In this document: positions 10,691-19,272 of the stretch, piece after piece | How the letters are laid out: each line of letters starts with the position of its first letter | Position numbering within the stretch: position 1 is the first letter of the stretch | Source: an uncultured Erysipelotrichaceae bacterium | GTDB taxonomy: Bacteria > Bacillota_I > Bacilli_A > RF39 > UBA660 | Direction: 5' to 3' | Length of the DNA: 64,000 nt | NCBI GenBank assembly: GCA_902791625.1 | Contig: CADAWN010000012.1 | Span: forward strand, 23,832-87,831 | The notes under the pieces: model-generated | Told to the model about the DNA's origin: nothing | Seen by the model: only the letters and a program-made list of their open reading frames with translations | Databases searched by the model: none | Position numbers and translations under genes: made by a program

Positions 10691-12454
10691 ATGATAAAAG
10701 TATTAAAAAACTTAGGTAAAAAAGAATTATTTTTTGCATTTTTATGTCTGGTTTTTATTTTTAGTCAAGTATGGTTAGAATTAAAAATACCAGATTATAT
10801 GTCAAAAATAACAGTATTAGTTAAGACACCAGGTACTGCTATGGGTGATGTTTTAAAAGAAGGATTATTCATGACTTTATGTGCTTTAGGTAGTTTAGCT
10901 ACTAGTATATTAGTTGGATATTTTGCATCTTTCATTGCTGCTAAATTTGGTTTTGTTATGCGTAAAAAAGTATTTGATAAAGTTGAAAACTTTGGTATGG
11001 AAGAAATAAAGATGTTTTCAACAAGTAGTCTAATTACTAGAACTACTAATGATGTTTTTCAAGTACAAATGTTAATAGCAATAGGACTTCAAGCATTTAT
11101 TAAAGCCCCAATTATGGCAGTATGGGCTATAACTAAGATTGCTGGTAAAGGAAGTAGTTGGACAATAGCAACTGTAGTTGCTGTAGTATTCTTATTACTT
11201 GTTGTAGGAATACTTATGAAACTAGTTATTCCTAAATTTAAAAAATTACAAAAACTAACAGATGGATTAAATAGAGTAACAAGAGAAAACTTAACAGGAA
11301 TTCGTGTAATAAGAGCATTTAATGCAGAAGAGTATCAAACAGATAAGTTTGAGAGTGTTAATGATGATTTAACAAAAACCCAAATGTTTATTCAAAGAAG
11401 TATGTCTGTTATGGGACCTGTAATGACACTTATTTTATCTGCTTTACCACTTGCTATTTATTTAATAGGAGCATTCTTAATAAATGAAGCAAATATGATG
11501 GATAAGATTACTTTATTTAGTAATATGGTTGTATTCTCATCATATGCAATACAAGTAGTTATGTCTTTTGTTATGTTAATAGTAATATTTATTATTTATC
11601 CAAGAGCAAGTGTTTCAGCTAATAGAATTAATGAAGTATTGGATTGTGAAACTAAAATAGTAGATGGTAATGTTTCTAAAGATAAAACAAAAGAAAAAGG
11701 TACGATAGAGTTTAAGAATGTATCATTTAGATATCCTGATGCAGAAGAGTATATTCTAGAAAATATTAGTTTTAAAGTTAAAAAAGGTGATACTGTTGCT
11801 TTTATTGGATCAACTGGTTCAGGAAAAAGTACACTAGTAAACTTAATACCAAGATTCTATGATGTTTCTAAAGGAGAAATACTTGTAGATGGAGTTAATG
11901 TTAAAGAATATAAGCAAGAATTTTTACATAATAAAATAGGTTATATTCCCCAAAAGGCAGTTATGTTCAGTGGAACGGTAAAAGAAAATGTTTTATATGG
12001 AGATAATGGTAAAAAAGATATAAATGATAAAGAATTAATAGAAGTATTAAAAATAGCTCAAGGGTATGAATTTGTATCTAAAATGGAAGAAGGAATAAAC
12101 TCACATGTAGCTCAAGGAGGTACAAATATATCAGGTGGACAAAAACAAAGACTTTCTATTGCAAGAGCTATCGCAAGACATCCAGAAATATATATATTTG
12201 ATGATTCATTTAGTGCGCTTGACTATAAAACAGATTTTATCTTAAGACAAGAATTAAAAAAATATATGAAGGATGCTACTACTTTAATAGTTGCTCAACG
12301 TATCGGAACAATTAAAGATGCAGATAAAATACTTGTGCTTGATAATGGTAAAGTAGTGGGAGAAGGAACACATAAAGAATTACTTAAAAACTGTGAAGTT
12401 TATAAAGAAATTGCTTTATCACAACTTAGTAAGGAGGAATTAGAAAATGCCTAG
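10691..12454 (+). CDS. ABC exporter half-transporter (degenerate-site subunit)
   Basis: 587 residues with an AGGAGG site just before the ATG. The N-terminal six-helix exporter domain spans about residues 10-310. The nucleotide-binding domain has Walker A GSTGSGKST (373-381), signature ISGGQKQR (SGGQ 481-484) and Walker B IFDDSFSALD. The residue after the Walker B Asp504 is Asp505 instead of the catalytic Glu. In TM287/288-, BmrCD- and LmrCD-type heterodimers this marks the subunit whose Walker motifs form the degenerate site. The next gene overlaps it and encodes the partner. The substrate is not evident; lipids, peptides or drugs are usual for the family. Confidence 0.93.
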   Translation: MIKVLKNLGKKELFFAFLCLVFIFSQVWLELKIPDYMSKITVLVKTPGTAMGDVLKEGLFMTLCALGSLATSILVGYFASFIAAKFGFVMRKKVFDKVENFGMEEIKMFSTSSLITRTTNDVFQVQMLIAIGLQAFIKAPIMAVWAITKIAGKGSSWTIATVVAVVFLLLVVGILMKLVIPKFKKLQKLTDGLNRVTRENLTGIRVIRAFNAEEYQTDKFESVNDDLTKTQMFIQRSMSVMGPVMTLILSALPLAIYLIGAFLINEANMMDKITLFSNMVVFSSYAIQVVMSFVMLIVIFIIYPRASVSANRINEVLDCETKIVDGNVSKDKTKEKGTIEFKNVSFRYPDAEEYILENISFKVKKGDTVAFIGSTGSGKSTLVNLIPRFYDVSKGEILVDGVNVKEYKQEFLHNKIGYIPQKAVMFSGTVKENVLYGDNGKKDINDKELIEVLKIAQGYEFVSKMEEGINSHVAQGGTNISGGQKQRLSIARAIARHPEIYIFDDSFSALDYKTDFILRQELKKYMKDATTLIVAQRIGTIKDADKILVLDNGKVVGEGTHKELLKNCEVYKEIALSQLSKEELENA

Positions 12455-14258
12455 TACAGAAAATAGAAGACCACATGGTCCTATGGGAAGATTTAATTCC
12501 GAAAAACCAAAAGATTTCAAAAAATCAATAAAAATGCTTTTTAAGTATTCAAAAGAATATGTACCATTTATAATAATTGCAATTATTCTTACAACAGCAT
12601 CATCAATATTCTCAATAATTGGTCCAGATAAACTAAAAGATATAACAGATATCATTACTAAAGGATTAATGACGAGTATTAATCTAGATGAAATAAAAAG
12701 TATTGGAATATTCTTAATTATTATATATTTATTAGGAGCTATATTTAATTATATTCAAGGTTTTATAATGGCTACTATAAATAATAAGTTTTCTAAAAAA
12801 CTTAGAAAAGAAATATCTAATAAGATAAATAAGTTACCACTTAATTATTTTGATAAAAATAGTTATGGTGATGTACTTTCTCGTGTTACAAATGATGTTG
12901 ATAACTTAAGTCAGACAATTAATCAAAGTATTGCAACATTATTTAGTTCAATAACTTTATTTATTGGTTCTTTAATAATGATGTTTATAACTAACTTTTA
13001 TATGTCAATTACAGCTATAGTTGCATCTATTATTGGATTTGTTTTAATGGGATTAATTATGAAAAAGTCTCAAAAATATTTTAAAGCTCAACAAGAAGAA
13101 TTAGGTAAACTTAATGGACATATTGAAGATATATATTCAGGTCATATTGTTGTAAAAGCATATAATGGTATAAAAGATTCTGATAAGAAATTTGATGAAG
13201 TAAATGAAAAATTATTTGAAAGTGCAAGAAAAAGTCAATTCTTATCTGGTCTTATGCATCCATTAATGGCTTTCATTGGTAACTTTGGATATGTTTGTGT
13301 ATGTATAGTAGGAGCAATTCTTGTTATAAATAATTCCATTTCATTTGGTGTAATAGTTGCATTCATGATTTATATAAGATTATTTACTCAACCATTAAGT
13401 CAAATAGCTCAAGCTATGACACAAATGCAGTCAGCTGCAGCAGCTAGTGAAAGAGTATTTAATTTCTTAAGAGAAAAAGAAATGGAAAATGAAAAAGATA
13501 AAAAGGAACACCTAGATAAGAATAGTGTTAAAGGTAAGATAGAGTTTAAACATGTTAAATTTAGTTATGATAAAGACAAAGAAATCATTAAAGACTTTAA
13601 TTTAAGCGCTAAACCAGGTGATAAAATTGCAATAGTTGGTCCAACTGGAGCAGGTAAGACTACTATGGTTAACTTACTTATGAAGTTTTATGATATAAAT
13701 GATGGAGATATTAAAATAGATAATAAATCTATAAATAATTTAACAAGAGAAAATATTCATGATTTATTTATAATGGTTTTACAAGATACTTGGTTATTTG
13801 AAGGAACAATAAAAGATAATATTATTTATAATAGTAATGATGTTACTTTAAAAGAAGTAAAAGATGCTTGTAAAAAAGTAGGACTTGATCACTTCATCAA
13901 GACACTTCCAAAAGGATATGACACAATGCTTGGTGATGTTGAAAGCTTATCTCAAGGACAAAAACAATTACTTACTATTGCTCGTGGTATGATTAAAAAT
14001 GCTCCATTCTTAATACTAGATGAAGCAACATCAAGTGTAGATACAAGAACAGAAGAATTAGTACAAAAAGCAATGGATAAGTTAACAGAAGGAAGAACTA
14101 GCTTTATAATCGCACATCGTCTTTCAACAATAAAAAATGCTGATGTAATAGTAGTTATGAAAGATGGGGATATAATTGAAGTTGGTAACCACGATGAATT
14201 AATTAAAAAAGGTGGTTTCTATAAAGAACTTTATAATTCACAGTTTGAAAAAATTTAA
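12447..14258 (+). CDS. ABC exporter half-transporter (catalytic-site partner)
   Basis: 603 residues with the ATG overlapping the previous gene by 8 bases after a GGAGG site, so the two are translationally coupled. A six-TM domain is followed by the nucleotide-binding domain: Walker A GPTGAGKTT (398-406), an altered signature LSQGQ (501-505, Q replacing the first G of SGGQ), and Walker B ILDEATSSVD with intact Glu526. The changed signature here complements the missing Glu in the partner, so the pair forms one consensus and one degenerate ATP site. The N-terminus has a short Pro/Arg-rich tail before the first helix, as is common for this partner type. Confidence 0.93.
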   Translation: MPSTENRRPHGPMGRFNSEKPKDFKKSIKMLFKYSKEYVPFIIIAIILTTASSIFSIIGPDKLKDITDIITKGLMTSINLDEIKSIGIFLIIIYLLGAIFNYIQGFIMATINNKFSKKLRKEISNKINKLPLNYFDKNSYGDVLSRVTNDVDNLSQTINQSIATLFSSITLFIGSLIMMFITNFYMSITAIVASIIGFVLMGLIMKKSQKYFKAQQEELGKLNGHIEDIYSGHIVVKAYNGIKDSDKKFDEVNEKLFESARKSQFLSGLMHPLMAFIGNFGYVCVCIVGAILVINNSISFGVIVAFMIYIRLFTQPLSQIAQAMTQMQSAAAASERVFNFLREKEMENEKDKKEHLDKNSVKGKIEFKHVKFSYDKDKEIIKDFNLSAKPGDKIAIVGPTGAGKTTMVNLLMKFYDINDGDIKIDNKSINNLTRENIHDLFIMVLQDTWLFEGTIKDNIIYNSNDVTLKEVKDACKKVGLDHFIKTLPKGYDTMLGDVESLSQGQKQLLTIARGMIKNAPFLILDEATSSVDTRTEELVQKAMDKLTEGRTSFIIAHRLSTIKNADVIVVMKDGDIIEVGNHDELIKKGGFYKELYNSQFEKI

Positions 14259-14282
14259 AAACTTCGTTAAGAAGTTTTTATT
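14257..14282 (+). terminator. Rho-independent terminator
   Basis: AAAACTTC/GAAGTTTT stem with a GTTAA loop and T-rich end after the ABC pair. Confidence 0.8.
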
Positions 14283-14335
14283 TTACAAAAATTGTACATA
14301 ATAATGTAAAGATAATTATAAAATAATTTATAAAA

Positions 14336-14365
14336 TTGACTTGAAAGTATCGAATATTGTATTAT
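14336..14365 (+). promoter_or_regulatory. Sigma-A-type promoter for the DUF6273-like pair
   Basis: TTGACT and TATTAT are separated by 18 bases, about 27 bases before the next ATG. Confidence 0.6.
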
Positions 14366-14391
14366 ATAAGTAGTAGAATAGAGGGATTATT

Positions 14392-15207
14392 ATGAAAAAT
14401 AATAAACTTAAAATTTATTTAGTAGTTGCTCTTTTTTTAGTAATGGGTGTTGGTTATGCTTTTTTAAATCAAGATGTAGAACTTGATAATAGTGTAACTA
14501 TTAACAACTATGAAAAGATTGAATGGGTATTACCTCAAGGAAAAACAGTATCCACTTTAGAAGTTGGAGATGAGTTGTGTAGAAAAGATCAATGCTTTAA
14601 TTTTATAAAATATGACGTTAATAATGTAGTATTACTTTCTAAATATAATTTAAATGTAGGACATAATCCAAAGGGAACTGAAACATTTTTACAAGATAGT
14701 GGAGTAATAGGTGATAATAGTAAGGGTAAGACATTATATGGAAATGTAGCATTCTCTCAAACAAATTATTGGTATGATAATGAAAATTATTATATAAAAC
14801 CACAATATGGAACACGTAGTGCAAATAATATTTATGATACCAACTATAAGACAATTCCTGATTTTAATGCAAATGGATATAGTACACCAGGCTATAGTAT
14901 AGCTTATTACATAGAAAAATATAAACAAATACTTGAAAGTAATACATATAGAGCAACAATTGAGAATGCAAGATTATTAACATATCAAGAAGCATATAAT
15001 CTTGATTGTATTTCAAGCAATTATGCATGCCCAACTTCTGGGGTTAAATCATTTGTAACTAATACATCATTTTGGCTTGGATCTGTAGATAATGCTAGTT
15101 ATATATGGTATGTTAATTCAAATGGTACTTATGATATTTATGCTTATAATGCTGATTATTCTTTAGGCGTAAGACCAGTAATAATTGTAGCGAAATCTAA
15201 TATTTGA
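14392..15207 (+). CDS. Secreted protein with C-terminal DUF6273-like domain
   Basis: 271 residues. The N-terminus has a short basic stretch and one hydrophobic segment ending GVGYAFLNQ, the signal shape shared with the proteins at 15236 and 41068 and resembling SipW-processed TasA/camelysin-type exports. The C-terminal half ends in SFWLGSVDNASYIWYVNSNG and VRPVIIV, the pattern of DUF6273-type domains common on gut Firmicute surface proteins. The next gene encodes a relative 28 bases downstream and probably shares the transcript. The function is unknown; an exported surface or matrix role is inferred from the signal. Confidence 0.75.
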   Translation: MKNNKLKIYLVVALFLVMGVGYAFLNQDVELDNSVTINNYEKIEWVLPQGKTVSTLEVGDELCRKDQCFNFIKYDVNNVVLLSKYNLNVGHNPKGTETFLQDSGVIGDNSKGKTLYGNVAFSQTNYWYDNENYYIKPQYGTRSANNIYDTNYKTIPDFNANGYSTPGYSIAYYIEKYKQILESNTYRATIENARLLTYQEAYNLDCISSNYACPTSGVKSFVTNTSFWLGSVDNASYIWYVNSNGTYDIYAYNADYSLGVRPVIIVAKSNI

Positions 15208-15235
15208 AAAAATAATTATATGAAAGGAGAAAACT

Positions 15236-16576
15236 ATGAAAAGAAATAGAAAAAAATTTAAGAGAAAATCTAATGTTAAGCTATACTTAATTATAGTTTT
15301 CTCTTTATCATTATTTATAGGATTAGGTTATTCATATTTACAGACTGCACTTGGAATAAATGGATTAACTAAGGTTTCTAAGAATAGTTGGGATGTTCAC
15401 TTTGAAAATTTAAAAGCACCAAATAATAATACTACTTTAGATGGTACTACAAGTGTAAAATCAACAATAACTTTAAATCCAGGTGATGTTTATTACTATA
15501 CAGTTGATGTAGTAAACAATGGAACAATAGATGCTAAAGTAGGAAACATTTCTCCTATTACTATTGAAAGTGCTTATAGAAATATCTTAGAAGTAGATGC
15601 TAATTATGTAAATCCAGCAAATGGTGAAGTTTTATCACAAAATGATATTTTAAGAGCAGGTACTAAAGAAAGAATTAAATTTAAAGTAAGATATAAAAGT
15701 GAAGATGAATTGGCAGGTAATGTAACTGGAACTACATTAACTTTAAAACTAACAATTAATTATGTTCAAGCAGATGAGAATGTTACAGAAGTTAATCATA
15801 CATCACCAGCACTTTGTGTAAAAGCAAGCAAGTTACATACCGAAGAATGTAGTAGAAGTAGTGGAGGATGTTATTCATCTGGTTATTATGTAGGTGGAAG
15901 TAAAAATACTACAACTATTACATATGGAACAAACACTGGAAGCTTAACTACAGGTTATGCACTTGATTGTGATGTTAACTTTAATGGTGAAATAGATGTT
16001 GATGAAAATGGTAATTCAACTGAAAGATTCTATTATGTCGGTGATAAAGATGGTAGTACTAGTGAATATGCTACACTAATTTATTATAAAAATATTAATA
16101 ATGGTGAATATAACAGTAATGATAATTCATTTGGACCATCAAATAATCTACTTTCTAAATTACCAGATAATAATTGGGATAATCCTAAATTAATAAAAAA
16201 CATGACTAGACAGATTTATAATGAATTAGGAACAACTACTACTACTGGTGGAGATTTACCTAATTTTAATTATAAAGATAAGTCAGCTAGACTTATAACA
16301 TATAATGAAATAAAGACAGCTACTAGTGGTTCTGATGTGACTGCTACTGATGCTTTAAGTAATTATAATTTCTTATTAGAAAATACAGATTATAGTAAAG
16401 AAACATGTACAGATAATTGTAATTATTGGACTGAAACTCCATTATCAAGTAGTAATAAAGCAGTATGGATTGTAGATGGAACAGCAAGTAATCTTATTAC
16501 TATAGATGGTGGAACTACTACTATTGGTGTAAGACCAGTAATAGAAGTACTTAAAACTAATATTTCTATAGACTAA
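15236..16576 (+). CDS. Secreted protein: TasA/camelysin-like domain plus DUF6273-like domain
   Basis: 446 residues after an AAAGGAGAA site. The basic N-terminus is followed by a hydrophobic segment ending GLGYSYLQTALGING, as in the 41068 protein. Residues about 45-180 match the 41068 protein in layout (SWDVHFENLK, PGDVYYYTVDVVNNGTIDAK, INYVQAD), so they form a shared beta-rich domain. A Cys- and Ser-rich linker follows. The C-terminal portion ends YWTETPLSS and GVRPVIEVLK, as in the preceding gene. It reads as a fusion of the SipW-substrate domain with the DUF6273-like domain. It is probably a cleaved cell-surface protein; its role is unknown. Confidence 0.78.
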   Translation: MKRNRKKFKRKSNVKLYLIIVFSLSLFIGLGYSYLQTALGINGLTKVSKNSWDVHFENLKAPNNNTTLDGTTSVKSTITLNPGDVYYYTVDVVNNGTIDAKVGNISPITIESAYRNILEVDANYVNPANGEVLSQNDILRAGTKERIKFKVRYKSEDELAGNVTGTTLTLKLTINYVQADENVTEVNHTSPALCVKASKLHTEECSRSSGGCYSSGYYVGGSKNTTTITYGTNTGSLTTGYALDCDVNFNGEIDVDENGNSTERFYYVGDKDGSTSEYATLIYYKNINNGEYNSNDNSFGPSNNLLSKLPDNNWDNPKLIKNMTRQIYNELGTTTTTGGDLPNFNYKDKSARLITYNEIKTATSGSDVTATDALSNYNFLLENTDYSKETCTDNCNYWTETPLSSSNKAVWIVDGTASNLITIDGGTTTIGVRPVIEVLKTNISID

Positions 16577-16605
16577 AATTAGTATTTAAATATACTAATT
16601 TTTTG
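16575..16605 (+). terminator. Rho-independent terminator
   Basis: 11-bp stem AAAATTAGTAT/ATACTAATTTT followed by T residues. Confidence 0.8.
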
Positions 16606-16633
16606 TTTATAATAATTTATAGGAAGTGATAAT

Positions 16634-16972
16634 ATGCATGAGATGAAATTAAAACCAAGATATTATGATTTTATAAAAAGTGGTACTAAAAGAATAGAAA
16701 TAAGATTAAATGATGAAAAAAGAAAAAGAATTAAAATAGGTGATACAATTAGATTCTTTAAAGAACCAGAATTAGAAGAGTATTTTGATACTAAAGTTGT
16801 TAATTTATATAAATATAATTCTTTAGTTGATATGTTTAATGATTTTGATATATCTATTCTTGCTGATAAGTCAATATCAAAAGAAGAATTAATTAATATT
16901 TTTGAAGAATTTTATACAAAGGAAAAACAAAAAGAGTATGGAATTCTTGGAATAGAAATAGAATTAATATAA
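16634..16972 (+). CDS. ASCH-domain protein
   Basis: 112 residues from ATG 16634 after GGAAGTGAT. The order KPRYYDFIKSGTKRIEIRL, then KIGDTIRFF, then a C-terminal GILGIEIE, is the compact beta-barrel ASCH fold (PUA-related). Such proteins bind RNA or modified nucleosides; the YqfB branch is an amidohydrolase for N4-acetylcytidine. The Lys/Thr/Glu of the first motif are present, but I cannot say whether this one is catalytic. It stands alone between two terminators. Confidence 0.8.
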   Translation: MHEMKLKPRYYDFIKSGTKRIEIRLNDEKRKRIKIGDTIRFFKEPELEEYFDTKVVNLYKYNSLVDMFNDFDISILADKSISKEELINIFEEFYTKEKQKEYGILGIEIELI

Positions 16973-17055
16973 TTTACAACTGTTTACAGAGTATTATATT
17001 AATAATATTGTTTAGAAAAAATAATATTATTATAATGTAGTTAAGGAGGTATACT

Positions 17056-17340
17056 ATGTATTTTAATTTAACAAAAGAGCAACATAAGAAATATGAAAAA
17101 GGATTTAGAAAGACATATGTTGGTAAGAAGATGTTCATAGTTTATATAATTACTCTTGTTATGTTTACTTTAACAACTTTTGGTGTTTTATCTTTAAATT
17201 GTTTTACCAATACTAAAGAAATATTAGAAAGAGTTGTTCCAATATGTTTCTTAGCATTAGTTTTTCTTGTTTTGGTTGTATACTATGAAAAACTTTATTA
17301 TTATGAATTAAAAGATTATATAAAATCTCAAAAAAAATAA
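17056..17340 (+). CDS. Small two-TM membrane protein
   Basis: 94 residues after AAGGAGG. A basic N-terminus is followed by two hydrophobic helices (about 27-48 and 58-76) and a charged, Tyr- and Lys-rich tail, so both ends are probably cytoplasmic. It matches no family I recognise. It is monocistronic with its own terminator. Confidence 0.65.
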   Translation: MYFNLTKEQHKKYEKGFRKTYVGKKMFIVYIITLVMFTLTTFGVLSLNCFTNTKEILERVVPICFLALVFLVLVVYYEKLYYYELKDYIKSQKK

Positions 17341-17360
17341 GAACCATTTGGTTCTTTTTC
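17338..17360 (+). terminator. Rho-independent terminator
   Basis: AAGAACCA/TGGTTCTT stem followed by TTT. Confidence 0.75.
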
Positions 17361-17439
17361 ATTAGAATAAATTGCCAATAATTGTTAAAATTATTTCAAT
17401 TTATTGGTATTAGTAATTAATTATTTATTTTTATAACTT

Positions 17440-18108
17440 TTAATCTAATTTTTTTAGTGATTTTACAATTGCAAATGGTTTTTCATTTGAATAATTATTT
17501 TCTATCTTATTAGATAGATATGTTTCTAAAAAAGACTGTATTCTTTCTAATTCACTAACTGAAATAGAATCTATTAATTTAATTTTAATTAATTCTATTA
17601 ATTGATTATAATATTGTTTAATACCTTGTTGATTTTTATTTAATTCTTGAATTTTTAATAATTTTTCTAATTCATGTAGTTTTGCTTTTTTCTTTTCTAT
17701 ATCTTTAATATCAATTTCAAAAAATTCTTTGTTTATAGAATCAATTTTATCATCTATAGGTATATTAGTGGAAATATCATAATTAAAGATTTGTTGTAAA
17801 ACTCTTGAATCATTTTCTAAAAGTCTATTTATTAAATTTACTAACTCTGGTGCATTATATTCATCATAGCTAACAAATACAGTTTCCCTTGTTTCTACAA
17901 AATAATCCACATAGTTATTTGTTAATTCAAATTTATAATTTCTAACAATTTTATTTGTAAGTCTTGGTACATGATCACAATAGTACTCTTTATGTTCTAT
18001 ATAACTGCAATTATCGATAATTGCATCCCTTAATTTTTCTATTTCTTTTTTATCAAAGTCAATTTGGTATTTTTCTATTACATCGTTATTTTTAATAAAA
18101 TATATCAT
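17440..18108 (-). CDS. Hypothetical cytoplasmic protein
   Basis: 222 residues on the minus strand. A GGAGGG site (complement of 18115-18120) lies at a good distance from the ATG, which supports it as a real gene. It is soluble and charged, with a probable coiled coil in the second half (KKKAKLHELEKLLKIQELNK). I recognise no family. It converges on the small membrane gene and lies downstream of the tRNA-Met terminator. Confidence 0.65.
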   Translation of the reverse strand: MIYFIKNNDVIEKYQIDFDKKEIEKLRDAIIDNCSYIEHKEYYCDHVPRLTNKIVRNYKFELTNNYVDYFVETRETVFVSYDEYNAPELVNLINRLLENDSRVLQQIFNYDISTNIPIDDKIDSINKEFFEIDIKDIEKKKAKLHELEKLLKIQELNKNQQGIKQYYNQLIELIKIKLIDSISVSELERIQSFLETYLSNKIENNYSNEKPFAIVKSLKKLD

Positions 18109-18171
18109 ATAAACCCTCCATTACAAATTATTATATCATAATTATTTTTAAGTTAAATAAATTTTATGTAT

Positions 18172-18197
18172 AAAAAAACTCAAACGCTAAGTTTGAG
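18172..18197 (-). terminator. Terminator of tRNA-Met
   Basis: On the minus strand, CTCAAAC/GTTTGAG with a short loop is followed by seven T, just downstream of the tRNA. Confidence 0.8.
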
Positions 18198-18208
18198 TAT
18201 AGTCATTT

Positions 18209-18285
18209 TGGTAGCGCCGGAGAGATTCGAACTCACGACCTATCGGGTATGAACCGATTGCTCTAGCCAACTGAGCTACAGCGCC
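18209..18285 (-). tRNA. tRNA-Met (CAT)
   Basis: 77-base cloverleaf on the minus strand including an encoded CCA. The acceptor arm starts GGCGCTG (first pair G-U), the D-arm GCTC is followed by TTGGCTAGA, the anticodon stem/loop is ATCGG-TTCATAC-CCGAT and the T-loop is TTCGAAT. The G-U at 1-72 and the full acceptor pairing fit an elongator tRNA better than an initiator, whose first pair is usually unpaired. Confidence 0.95.
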
Positions 18286-18396
18286 ATTTCAAAATTACTT
18301 CTATAGTATAACAAATAAATATATCTTTGACAAGTAATTTACTAAAAAAAGTATTAAAAAAATATATTATTTGTTATAATTAAAAGAGGTGATAGT

Positions 18397-19272
18397 ATGA
18401 AAAAGTTCTTAAATATATTTTTAGTTTTTTTAACATTTATAATTTTTTTAGCACTTACTTATTTAATAAACATCAAATATTTTGTTAAGAGTGGAAGACT
18501 AACAAGTTCACTAGAACAAATATCATTAGTAGATAAAACTAATATAAAACTAGATAGGGAAAACGAGTTTATAGACAATATTAATAAAACATATATTGAT
18601 TTAAAAGAAATGAACTTAGATGATGATGATATAAGAACAATAGAAAAAAATACCAATTTAGATCAAGTTCTAGTTAACATTATTAATAATAAAATTAAAT
18701 ATATTTTAAATGAAGAAAAATTAAAAACTGTTTATACTAAAGAACAACTTGATAAAATTTTAACTAAAAAAATTAAAGAAAATGAAATTAAAGAATATAT
18801 ATTAAGTAATAATTATAAAATAATAGACTTTGAAAAGAACTTAAACACTCAAGTTAAAGAATTAAAAAACAATAATACATTTGATTTAGTATTTAGTCTA
18901 TATGACTTATCAATACTTGTTGTTTGCTTTATATTAGTTATATGCTTTATCTTATTACTTGTAGTTAATAAAGTAAATGGTATTAAATATATAATAAATA
19001 CTCTTCTTGTAAATAATATATTTAATATACTTACAGCATCAATTATTATAATACTATATAAATACATATTCAAAAATAGTATTATTAATTATTTATTTGA
19101 TGAGATGACTACTAAATTCTTTAATCAATTTATATTAATTTCAATTATGTTTATTGTTCTACTTATTATATTATCCATAATTTATAGTATTATTACAAAA
19201 GATAAAAACGATACTAGATTAAAACCTAGAATTGAGAAGAGGCGTAAAGATGAAGAAGATTTTAATTTCTGA
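18397..19272 (+). CDS. Multi-pass membrane protein of unknown function
   Basis: 291 residues after an AGAGGTGAT site. One helix lies at the N-terminus (about 5-25), followed by a charged extracytoplasmic-looking region of about 135 residues and three more helices near 170-195, 205-228 and 243-265. The tail is basic and acidic. I see no known motif. The next gene starts 23 bases before its stop, which points to translational coupling with the HAD/lipid-kinase fusion and possibly a membrane- or lipid-related job. Confidence 0.7.
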   Translation: MKKFLNIFLVFLTFIIFLALTYLINIKYFVKSGRLTSSLEQISLVDKTNIKLDRENEFIDNINKTYIDLKEMNLDDDDIRTIEKNTNLDQVLVNIINNKIKYILNEEKLKTVYTKEQLDKILTKKIKENEIKEYILSNNYKIIDFEKNLNTQVKELKNNNTFDLVFSLYDLSILVVCFILVICFILLLVVNKVNGIKYIINTLLVNNIFNILTASIIIILYKYIFKNSIINYLFDEMTTKFFNQFILISIMFIVLLIILSIIYSIITKDKNDTRLKPRIEKRRKDEEDFNF

